Source: Adlercreutzia faecimuris
GTDB lineage: Bacteria > Actinomycetota > Coriobacteriia > Coriobacteriales > Eggerthellaceae
Assembly (NCBI RefSeq): GCF_022669055.1
Contig: NZ_JAJMLW010000001.1
Coordinates: forward strand, 124,001 to 188,000
DNA: 64,000 bases
Reading direction: 5' to 3'
Of the stretch, positions 15,942 through 23,337 are shown piece by piece. The notes under the pieces are model-generated. The model was given only the letters and a program-made list of their open reading frames with translations. It searched no databases and was not told the DNA's origin. Numbering within the stretch: the stretch's first letter is position 1; every line of letters starts with the position of its first letter. The translations under genes and the position numbers were made by a program.

Positions 15942-17618
15942 CTACTCGGCCAGGATCTCCGGCGCGTTCTTCCCGTTGGCGCTCATCTTGTGCAGCACGA
16001 GCACGGCTGCCACGATCAGCACCACGCCGACGCCCAGGGAAATCCAGGGGCTCTTCGTGAAGCCGGCGATGATGTAGCCGATGAGGCACACGATCATGAC
16101 GAGCGTCGCGTACGGGATCTGGGTCGACACATGGCGCAGGTGGTTGCACTTGGCGCCGGCCGACGACAGGATGGTGGTATCGGAGATGGGCGAGATGTGG
16201 TCGCCGTAGACGGCGCCGGCGAGCGTGGCGCCGATGGCCACCAGGAACAGCGGGTCGCTCGGCTCGAACACGCCGATGACGATGGGCAGGATGAGCGCGA
16301 CGGTGCCCCAGGAGGTGCCCATGGCGAACCCGATGAACGCCGCCACCACGAACACGACGGCCGGCAGGAAGTCAAGCCCCACGCCCAAGCCGTTCAGGAA
16401 GCCGGACACGAACTCGCCGGTGCCCAGCAGGTAGCGGCACACGCCGCCGAGCGACCAGGCGAGCACGAGGATCATGATGGCGCCCACCATGGAGCGCACG
16501 CCCTCGGACACCGCGTCCATGAAGCCGCCGAGCGTGGTCAGCTTGCGCGGCAGGAACTGCGCGGCTGCCCACACGAGCGCCACGCACACGCCGATGCACA
16601 GGCCCATGACCGGGTTCTCGCCCACGGCCGTGGCGAAGTCGACGCCCTCGAAGAAGCCGCCCACGTAGAGCATGCCGGCGATGGAGAACACGATGAGCAC
16701 GAGGATGGGGAGCACCAGGTCGACGACGCGTCCCTTCTCGGATATGTCGAGCCCCTTGTACTCCTCGAGGGTGCCGGAGGCGGCCTCCTCGAAGTCCGCG
16801 CGCTCGGTCACCTGCGGCTCAAGCTGGGAGACGTCGATGGCCGCGCCCCTCAGCAGCGCGTCCTCCGCGCGGGCGGCCTCGGCCTCGAGGCGCTCCTCCT
16901 CCAAGGCGTCCTCGGCGGGAACGAGGTTGCGCTGCGACGCCGCCTCGGCGGCGCGCATGGGCCCGAAGTCGGCGTTGAGCGCCAGCATGAAGAACACGAA
17001 GAAGATGGTCAGCAGCGCGTAGAAGTTGTACGGGATGGAGGCGACGAAGGTGTTGAAGCCGTCCTCGCCCATGTAGCCGCCCACGGCCACGGCCCACGAC
17101 GACACCGGCGCGATGATGCACACCGGAGCGGCGGTGGAGTCGATGATCCAGGCCAGCTTCTCGTGGCTGATGCGGAACCGGTCGGTGACCGGGCGCATGA
17201 CGGCACCGACCGTCAGGCAGTTGAAGTAGTCGTCCACGAAGATGATGATGCCGAGCACTGCGGTGAGGATCTGCGCCATCTTCGCGTTCTTGATGTGCGT
17301 GGACACCCACTCGGCGTAGGCGCGGGAGCCGCCCGACACGGCGATGACCACCGTGAGCGCCCCCAGCAGGGCAAGGAAGAGCAACAGCGCCCCGTTGCCC
17401 GCTATCTGTTCCGCCATCATCTGCGGAACCATGGTGAACGACGCGATCAGCTGCTCGCCGCCGGCGCCGTTCAGCGTGAACTGGTAGATGATCATGCCCA
17501 CGAACACGCCCACGGTCAGCGACGAGTACACCTCTTTGGTGATGAGCGCCAGACCCAGGGCCAGAAGCGGGGGCACGATCGACCAGATGCCACTGCTGAT
17601 CAGTTCAAACCCTTCCAT
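15942..17618 (-). CDS. NhaC-family Na+/H+ antiporter
   Basis: A 558-residue inner-membrane transporter with about twelve helices. It has the NhaC/ArsB-superfamily core: VIAVSGGSRAYAEW, then IIFVDDYFNCLTVGAVMRPVTD (charged residues inside a membrane segment) and AGAVYGDHISPISDTTILSSAG in the second half. A cytoplasmic charged loop of about 70 residues splits the two halves. NhaC proteins exchange Na+ for protons or, in some branches, carry carboxylates such as malate and lactate; sequence alone does not decide. AGGGGAAGAC precedes the ATG. It has its own promoter candidate and terminator, so it is probably a single-gene unit. Confidence 0.85.
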   Translation of the reverse strand: MEGFELISSGIWSIVPPLLALGLALITKEVYSSLTVGVFVGMIIYQFTLNGAGGEQLIASFTMVPQMMAEQIAGNGALLLFLALLGALTVVIAVSGGSRAYAEWVSTHIKNAKMAQILTAVLGIIIFVDDYFNCLTVGAVMRPVTDRFRISHEKLAWIIDSTAAPVCIIAPVSSWAVAVGGYMGEDGFNTFVASIPYNFYALLTIFFVFFMLALNADFGPMRAAEAASQRNLVPAEDALEEERLEAEAARAEDALLRGAAIDVSQLEPQVTERADFEEAASGTLEEYKGLDISEKGRVVDLVLPILVLIVFSIAGMLYVGGFFEGVDFATAVGENPVMGLCIGVCVALVWAAAQFLPRKLTTLGGFMDAVSEGVRSMVGAIMILVLAWSLGGVCRYLLGTGEFVSGFLNGLGVGLDFLPAVVFVVAAFIGFAMGTSWGTVALILPIVIGVFEPSDPLFLVAIGATLAGAVYGDHISPISDTTILSSAGAKCNHLRHVSTQIPYATLVMIVCLIGYIIAGFTKSPWISLGVGVVLIVAAVLVLHKMSANGKNAPEILAE

Positions 17619-17732
17619 GTCTTCCCCTCTGTCGATTGGATACGACGCGGCCGCCCTCGGCCGCGGGGCTGCGACACACGGGCCGCAGGCACCGTGATCC
17701 TGCCTGCCGCCCGCGAATCGCAGACGGGCACA

Positions 17733-17738
17733 AGTATA
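17733..17738 (-). promoter_or_regulatory. Candidate -10 box of the NhaC-type gene
   Basis: TATACT on the minus strand, 115 bases before the start codon, in the only AT-rich patch of the 17619-17827 region (TTTTAGGTATACTTG). The -35 region is poor. Confidence 0.35.
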
Positions 17739-17827
17739 CCTAAAACGCTAAGGGAATCCCCGCACACGGGCAGAACAGCGGCCCGCGAGGGGCGCGATGA
17801 GCGTCACGTGGCGCAAAACTTCTGCGC

Positions 17828-17867
17828 AAAAAAGAGGGGAGCCGCGCGGTGGGCGCGACCCCCTCTT
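17828..17867 (-). terminator. Rho-independent terminator of the sodium:solute symporter gene
   Basis: On the minus strand a GC-rich stem, nearly perfect over 15 bases (AAGAGGGGGTCGCGC arm), is followed directly by TTTTTT. It lies 26 bases past the symporter stop. Classical structure. Confidence 0.85.
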
Positions 17868-17892
17868 GGGTGCTTGGCGGGGCAGGACGGGG

Positions 17893-19470
17893 CTACACGT
17901 CGGCGGCGGCTCCGGCGGCGGCGCTGGCCAGCTCCTCCTGCTCGAGCTCGCGCTCGAACTCGCGGTCGATGGCGCCCTCGGCCGACGGCGGGTTGATCTC
18001 GAAGGGCACCGCCTTCGTGAACAGGCTCACCAACGGCACCACCGCCAGCGACAGCAGCATGCACAGCGCGCCGCAGTTGATGGGGCTCGCAATGAGCGGC
18101 GTACCCGCGAAGCCCATCACCATGTTCACGGCCGTGAGCCCCACGCCGATGGCGAACGAGCACCACACGGCCGCCTTGGAGATGCGCCCGGAGTACAGGC
18201 CCCACAGGAACGGCCCCAAAAACGCGCCGGCCAGCGCGCCCCACGAGTAGCCCATGAGCTGGGCGATGAACACGATGGACGAGTGGTACTGCAGAAGCGC
18301 GATGGCCGCCGACACCACCACGAACGCCACCAGCAGCACGCGCATGTAGCCGATCTGCTGCTTCTCGCTCATGTTCTTCACCAGGTTGCCCTTGATGAGG
18401 TCGATGGTGAGCGTCGACGACGACGTGAGCACCAGCGACGACAGCGTCGACATCGAAGCGGATAGCACCAGCACGATGACCAGGCCGATCAGCACGTCAG
18501 GCAGGGTCGACAGCATGGTGGGGATGATGGAGTCGTAGATGGGCGTGCCGTTGGCGGCGTACTCGATCTGCCCGGAGTACAGGCGCCCGAAGCCGCCCAG
18601 GAAGTACGACCCGCCAGCCACCACGAAGGCGAACACGGTGGAGATGATGGCGCCCTGCTTGACGGCCGGGCCGCTCTTGATGGCGTAGAACTTCTGCACC
18701 ATCTGCGGCAGGCCCCAGGTACCCAGCGACGTGAGGATGACCACGCCCAGCAGGTTGAACAGGTCGGGGCCGAAGAAGCTGATGAAGGCGCCTTGCATGG
18801 GCGTGCCCTCGGCGGGGATCTGCGACAGCGAGATGACCGCCTCGGAGAAGCCGCCGTTGTTCAGGATGACCGCCACGATGACCGCGATGATGCCCAGCAG
18901 CATGACGATGCCCTGGATGAAGTCGTTCATGACCGTGGCCATATAGCCGCCCAGCACTACGTAGATGCAGGTCACGATGGCCATGCCGATGACGCACACG
19001 TCGTAGGGCAGCGCAAAGGCCATGCCGAACAGGCGCGACAGGCCGTTGTAGACGCTGGCGGTGTAGGGGATGAGGAAGACGAAGATGATGGCCGCCGCCG
19101 CGATGCGCAGGGCCTTGGAGCCGTAGCGCTTGCCGAAGAACTCGGGCATGGTGGCGGCGCCCAGGCGGTGGGTGATCTCGCGGGTGCGCGGGCCGAGCAC
19201 CCACCAGGCCAGCAGGCTGCCGATGATGGCGTTGCCGATGCCGGCCCACGTGGCCGCCAAGCCGTACTTGAAGCCGAACTGGCCCGCGTAGCCCACGAAC
19301 ACCACCGCGCTGAAGTAGCTGGTGCCGTAGGCGAAGGCGCTCATCCACGGGCCGACCTTGCGGCCGCCCAGGATGAAGCCGTCGACGGTGCTGGTGGACT
19401 TGCGGCAGTAGATGCCCACGCCCACCGCCACGGCAATGAAGAGCAGGACGAGAATTACTTTGATTACCAT
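17893..19470 (-). CDS. Sodium:solute symporter (SSS family)
   Basis: A 525-residue member of the solute:sodium symporter family (PutP/PanF-like) with thirteen or so membrane helices. Family features include STVDGFILGGRKVGPWMSAFAYGTSYFSA at the start of the core, LGAATMPEFFGKRYGSKALR, and LSASMSTLSSLVLTSSSTLTIDL, the sodium-site region in helix 8. The substrate is unknown; SSS members take proline, pantothenate, sugars or organic acids. I start at the ATG giving MVIKVILVLLFIAV, with AGGA upstream; an upstream in-frame extension of 20 codons is not hydrophobic and not family-like. The tail is rich in Glu and Ala. A strong terminator follows. Confidence 0.9.
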   Translation of the reverse strand: MVIKVILVLLFIAVAVGVGIYCRKSTSTVDGFILGGRKVGPWMSAFAYGTSYFSAVVFVGYAGQFGFKYGLAATWAGIGNAIIGSLLAWWVLGPRTREITHRLGAATMPEFFGKRYGSKALRIAAAAIIFVFLIPYTASVYNGLSRLFGMAFALPYDVCVIGMAIVTCIYVVLGGYMATVMNDFIQGIVMLLGIIAVIVAVILNNGGFSEAVISLSQIPAEGTPMQGAFISFFGPDLFNLLGVVILTSLGTWGLPQMVQKFYAIKSGPAVKQGAIISTVFAFVVAGGSYFLGGFGRLYSGQIEYAANGTPIYDSIIPTMLSTLPDVLIGLVIVLVLSASMSTLSSLVLTSSSTLTIDLIKGNLVKNMSEKQQIGYMRVLLVAFVVVSAAIALLQYHSSIVFIAQLMGYSWGALAGAFLGPFLWGLYSGRISKAAVWCSFAIGVGLTAVNMVMGFAGTPLIASPINCGALCMLLSLAVVPLVSLFTKAVPFEINPPSAEGAIDREFERELEQEELASAAAGAAADV

Positions 19471-19551
19471 GGTGATTCCTAACCGAAGGTGCGTGCAACG
19501 CCCCGCAACGGGGCCCGATCGTAGGCGCACACGACCTCTCGTCCGGGGCTA

Positions 19552-19582
19552 CAAAAAAATAGCCACGGGCAAGAACCCGTGT
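19552..19582 (-). terminator. Rho-independent terminator of the small-ORF unit
   Basis: Directly after the TAG of the small ORF, the minus strand forms CACGGG-TTCTTG-CCCGTG followed by GCTATTTTTTT. This is a textbook intrinsic terminator and supports a real short transcript. Confidence 0.85.
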
Positions 19583-19583
19583 G

Positions 19584-19757
19584 CTACTGGTATCGATACG
19601 TAAATTGCGGGGAGACGGCGCGCTGGGACTGCTGGGCCAGGTGCTCGCTCATGACGGCACGAGCGGCCTCGCCGCAACACTTCTGGGCGAAGTGCTCGCT
19701 CATCAGAGCGCGCTCCTCCGTGCCGAGAATGCCGATATGTCCCTGCTTGCCAGCCAT
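19584..19757 (-). CDS. Small hypothetical protein, 57 (or 39) residues, with duplicated MSEH motif
   Basis: I do not recognise this protein. The longer reading starts MAGKQGHIGILGTEE and ends QFTYRYQ. It contains two spaced copies of one motif, RALMSEHFAQ and RAVMSEHLAQ, coming from a direct DNA repeat. A second ATG at 19703 (MSEHFAQKCC) is preceded by GGAGGAG at about nine bases and would give 39 residues; that may be the true start. The longer reading would be almost leaderless given the predicted promoter. A promoter, the ORF and an intrinsic terminator make a compact unit of about 200 bases between two unrelated transporters/signalling genes. It could also be a small RNA. Confidence 0.5.
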   Translation of the reverse strand: MAGKQGHIGILGTEERALMSEHFAQKCCGEAARAVMSEHLAQQSQRAVSPQFTYRYQ

Positions 19758-19764
19758 GGCCGTT

Positions 19765-19792
19765 ACTTTAGCACAATAAAGCGATGCTGCAA
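19765..19792 (-). promoter_or_regulatory. Promoter of the small-ORF unit
   Basis: On the minus strand TTGCAG (19787-19792), 16 bases, then TAAAGT (19765-19770). The predicted transcription start falls next to the ATG at 19757. The rest of 19471-19551 and 19793-19882 shows no gene. Confidence 0.5.
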
Positions 19793-19882
19793 GTAATAAT
19801 TCGCGGAAGCCACGTGGGCGGCGAAGAAAGCTCGCACGACACCGCCCGTCACCCACGTGCGCGGGCAGCGGCGGGAGAAACG

Positions 19883-19912
19883 AAGGGGGGGCGCCGGATG
19901 GCGCCCCCCCTT
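19883..19912. terminator. Terminator after the hybrid histidine kinase gene
   Basis: Perfect 13 bp stem (AAGGGGGGGCGCC and complement) with a GGAT loop, ending 10 bases past the kinase stop. Minus-strand sequence after the stem is only mildly T-rich. Confidence 0.75.
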
Positions 19913-19922
19913 GCTCTTGCCT

Positions 19923-22874
19923 TTAGAACAGCCACTCCTGGAGGGTCTTCACCAGGGCCTCTATCTCCATGGGCTTGGACATGTGGGCGTTCATGCCGGC
20001 GGCGTGGGCGCGGCGGATGTCCTCGGCGAAGGCGTCGGCCGTGAGCGCGATGATGGGGATCTTCGCCAGGTCGGGACGGCCCTCCTGGGCGGCGGCGCGG
20101 ATGGCCTCGGTGGCCTCGTAGCCGTTCATGAGGGGCATCTGGATGTCCATCAGCACCAGGTCGTAGTAGCCGGGCTCGTGCTCGGTGGCCATCTTCACCG
20201 CCTGGCGCCCGTTCTCGGCACGCTCCACCTCGACGCCGGTCATGGCCAGGATGTCCTCGGCGATGGCGGCGGCCAGGCTGTTGTCCTCGGTCAGCAGGAT
20301 GCGGCGCCCCGCGCAGTCGCAGGACTGCAGCACGGCCGCCTCGTCGAGGATCTCCTCCTCGGAATCGGTCAGGAGGTCCTGCATCACATGGACCAGGCGC
20401 GAGCGGAACAGCGGCTTGGATATGAAGGCGTCGACGCCGGTGCGCCGGGCCTCCTGCTCGATGACCGACCAGTCGTAGGCCGACAGGATGATGATGGGCA
20501 GGTCGTCGGACGCCACCTCGCGGATGCGCTTGGCCGTCTCCACCCCGCTCATGCCCGGCATCTTCCAGTCGAGGATGACGGCCGCGAAGCCGTGCCCCTC
20601 ATCCACGGACTCGCGCACGCGGTCGACCGCCTCCTGCCCGCTCGTCACGAACTCGGGCTCCATGCCGATCTGCTCGAGCACGTTGCAGGCGCTCTGGCAG
20701 GCGTCGAGGTCGTTGTCGGCCACGAGGACGCTGAGCCCGGCCAGGTGGCTGAGGTCCTGGGCCTCGGTGGTGCGCAGCTTGAGGTAGATGGTCACGACGA
20801 AGGTGGTGCCCTCGCCCAGCGTGCTCTCCACCTCGATGGTGCCGTTCATCAGGCTCACGATGCTCTTCACGATGGACATGCCCAGCCCGGTGCCCTCGGT
20901 GTTGGTCACGCGGTTGTCGCGTGCGCGGGTGAAGGGCTCGAAGATGCGCTGGACGAACTCCTCGTCCATGCCGCAGCCGGTGTCGGCAAACGTGAACTCG
21001 TAGCAGCCGCAGCCCTGGATGCGCGAGGGCTTCTCGGCGATGTGCAGGCTGATGGTGCCGCCCTCGGGGGTGAACTTGATGGAGTTGCCCATGATGTTGA
21101 CGAACACCTGCTGCAGGCGCATGGAGTCGCCCACCACGTGCTCGTGGGAGATGTCGGCGATGTCCACCTTCAGGTGCTGCTGCTTGTCCTCGATCTGCGG
21201 GTTGACGATGGTCAGCAGGTTCTCGACGGCTTCGGGCAGATCGAAGTCCTCCTCGTTGAGGGCGATCTTGCCGCTCTCGATCTTGGCCATGTCGAGCACC
21301 TCGTTGATGAGGCCCAGCAGGTGACGGCTCGCCACGGTGATCTTGCCCAGGCAGTCCTTCACGCGATCGGTGTCGTCGATGTGCATGGCCGCGATGGCCG
21401 TCAGCCCCATGATGGAGTTCATGGGCGTGCGGATGTCGTGCGACATGCTGTTGAGGAAGTCGCTCTTGGCCTTGGAGGCCTGGTCGGCAGCGCGGTAGGC
21501 CTCCTCCAGCGCCTCGCGGCTGGCCTGCTCGCGACGCTTGACGTCGGTGATGTCCTGCACGACGTAGAGCACGCCCAGGGGCTTGCCCTCCTCGTCGCGG
21601 CGCAGGCAGAGGGTGGACGCCTGGATCCACACCACATCGCCGTCCTGCTTGATGCGGTACTCGTGCTGGAGGAACGGCACCTCCGTCGTGAGCTCCTCGC
21701 GGATGGCCTCGACGCTGATGGCCTTGCCGAGGCTCTCGGCGTCCTCGCCGTCGAGGGCGCGTCCCTTCCAGTACTCCTGGAAGGCCTCGAGCGAACCCTG
21801 GGGAGGCAGGCTGTTGCGGATGCCGTCAGCCTTGAGGTACTCGTAGGTATGCGCGTTCAGGTCGATGACAACGAATCGCTTGAACAGGTTGATGGAGGTG
21901 TCGATGATGCGCGTGGCCTCCTTGTTCTCCAGCAGGAGCTGCTGCTTCTGCTGGCGCGCCTGCACGAGCAGGATGGCGATGAACACCACGAAGGACACCA
22001 CGATGCCGATGATGAGGTTCACGCCGGCGGCGTTGGCGCGGTTCACCATGGCGCTCGTGATCGACTCGGGGAACGCGCGCAGCAGCATGAGATCGGCGGC
22101 TTCGAGCGGCGCGGCGTAGGCGGTGCCCACACCCGAGGACGACTCGTAGGTGAAGCCGAGGGCCCGCCCATCGGAGAAGGCGGCCTTCATGTCGTCGAAG
22201 CTGATGTCGTTGGACTCGCCGCTGTACAGCTCGAAGGCGTTCCCCACCTTGACGGAGAAGTTGCTTGAGCGCGCCAGGATGTTGCCCTGGGAATCGCACA
22301 GGTAGCTGGAGGTCTGCTCGCCGAAGAAGTAGGTGGTGAGCAGGTTGGACAGGGTCGCCTCGGTGTAGACGCCCGACATGACGCCGATTATCCTCCCGTC
22401 ATAGCGCAGCGGCGAGTAGAACACGAGGGCGTTCTCCTCGCCGGAGTCCGACCCGAACACCAGGCATGCGCCGGACTTGCCCGCCATGCCCTGCTGGTAG
22501 TACTCGTGAGCCGCCCCGTCGACCCCCTTCCCCTCGATGTTGGAGACGCTGCCCTCGGCGTTGGCGAACATGATGTAGTCGAAGGACGTCTCGACGGAGA
22601 TGTCGGCCAGGACGCCCTCGGTCACCTCGGGGGACGACAGCGTCAGCTCGAAGATGCGCGAGACCGTGTCGATGTTGTCCTGCGCGTTGTCGAACAGCTC
22701 GTTGAGGCGACGCGCCGTCTGCTCGGTGGAGCCTTCGACGTAGCGCCCGTTCTGCTCGACGATACGGTCGAGGTTGGCGTTCATGAAGGCGATGAAGGCC
22801 GCGATGATCAGGGCCAGCACGACGAGCGCGGCGATGATGCGGTTGCGGGTGACGTTGGTTGCGGGGGTCGTCAT
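19923..22874 (-). CDS. Hybrid sensor histidine kinase with two receiver domains
   Basis: A 983-residue membrane kinase. In order: helix 1 (residues about 12-31), an extracytoplasmic sensor of about 240 residues with a dCache-like look (LVFYSPLRYDGRIIGVMSG), helix 2 (about 285-305), a PAS-like region (about 325-445), HisKA with phospho-acceptor His479 (FLNSMSHDIRTPMNSIMG), HATPase (GDSMRLQQVFVNIMGNSIKF and FADTGCGM, TGLGMSIVKSIV), then two receivers with phospho-acceptor Asp769 (VILDWKMPGMSG) and Asp910 (VLMDIQMPLMNG). The start is the ATG with AGAAAGG about nine bases upstream; the long Pro/Arg-rich upstream extension is not plausible. The separate HPt gene just upstream supplies the missing phosphotransfer step, and a c-di-GMP response regulator precedes that, so the three form one relay. 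Confidence 0.93.
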   Translation of the reverse strand: MTTPATNVTRNRIIAALVVLALIIAAFIAFMNANLDRIVEQNGRYVEGSTEQTARRLNELFDNAQDNIDTVSRIFELTLSSPEVTEGVLADISVETSFDYIMFANAEGSVSNIEGKGVDGAAHEYYQQGMAGKSGACLVFGSDSGEENALVFYSPLRYDGRIIGVMSGVYTEATLSNLLTTYFFGEQTSSYLCDSQGNILARSSNFSVKVGNAFELYSGESNDISFDDMKAAFSDGRALGFTYESSSGVGTAYAAPLEAADLMLLRAFPESITSAMVNRANAAGVNLIIGIVVSFVVFIAILLVQARQQKQQLLLENKEATRIIDTSINLFKRFVVIDLNAHTYEYLKADGIRNSLPPQGSLEAFQEYWKGRALDGEDAESLGKAISVEAIREELTTEVPFLQHEYRIKQDGDVVWIQASTLCLRRDEEGKPLGVLYVVQDITDVKRREQASREALEEAYRAADQASKAKSDFLNSMSHDIRTPMNSIMGLTAIAAMHIDDTDRVKDCLGKITVASRHLLGLINEVLDMAKIESGKIALNEEDFDLPEAVENLLTIVNPQIEDKQQHLKVDIADISHEHVVGDSMRLQQVFVNIMGNSIKFTPEGGTISLHIAEKPSRIQGCGCYEFTFADTGCGMDEEFVQRIFEPFTRARDNRVTNTEGTGLGMSIVKSIVSLMNGTIEVESTLGEGTTFVVTIYLKLRTTEAQDLSHLAGLSVLVADNDLDACQSACNVLEQIGMEPEFVTSGQEAVDRVRESVDEGHGFAAVILDWKMPGMSGVETAKRIREVASDDLPIIILSAYDWSVIEQEARRTGVDAFISKPLFRSRLVHVMQDLLTDSEEEILDEAAVLQSCDCAGRRILLTEDNSLAAAIAEDILAMTGVEVERAENGRQAVKMATEHEPGYYDLVLMDIQMPLMNGYEATEAIRAAAQEGRPDLAKIPIIALTADAFAEDIRRAHAAGMNAHMSKPMEIEALVKTLQEWLF

Positions 22875-22971
22875 GGCGTCGACCTTTCTCGCGGGCAGGC
22901 GCGGATGGAGCAAGGACACGAGGGCGCGACGAGCCCAGGCGCCAGGACGGCGGGACTCGTCGGCAGGGGGG

Positions 22972-23334
22972 CTAGAGGGCGGACACGGCCTCGACGGTGC
23001 GCTGGTAGGCCTCCTCCGTGGCGCGGAGCAGCCCGGGCACGTTCTCGAGGGCGCTCGGCACGCCGGCGTCATCGGGGCGCAGCGCGTCGGACAGCGCGCT
23101 CGAGGCCTCGAACAGGGGCGTGAACCCCAGGTCGCGGCTGATTCCCTTCATGGTGTGGGCAGCGCGGAAGGCCTCGGCCATGTTCCCCTCCTCGAGGGCG
23201 GCTCCCAGGTTCTCGAAGCTCTTGTCCTCCAGGAAGATGGCCGCGAACTTCCGGATGCGCTCGTCGGTCAGCAGACGGCCGCGCACTCCCTCCAGGTCGC
23301 CGCCCATGGCTGCATAGCAGGATTCCAGGGACAT
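22972..23334 (-). CDS. Histidine phosphotransfer (HPt) protein
   Basis: A 120-residue all-helical HPt protein. The phosphorylatable histidine is His60 in AAHTMKGISRDLGF, the diagnostic HPt motif. It has no catalytic kinase part. It should shuttle phosphate between the receivers of the downstream hybrid kinase and the receiver of the upstream HD-GYP/GGDEF protein. The gene starts three bases from the stop of the upstream gene on the minus strand, indicating one operon; the kinase start is about 100 bases further on. Confidence 0.9.
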   Translation of the reverse strand: MSLESCYAAMGGDLEGVRGRLLTDERIRKFAAIFLEDKSFENLGAALEEGNMAEAFRAAHTMKGISRDLGFTPLFEASSALSDALRPDDAGVPSALENVPGLLRATEEAYQRTVEAVSAL

Positions 23335-23337
23335 CTT

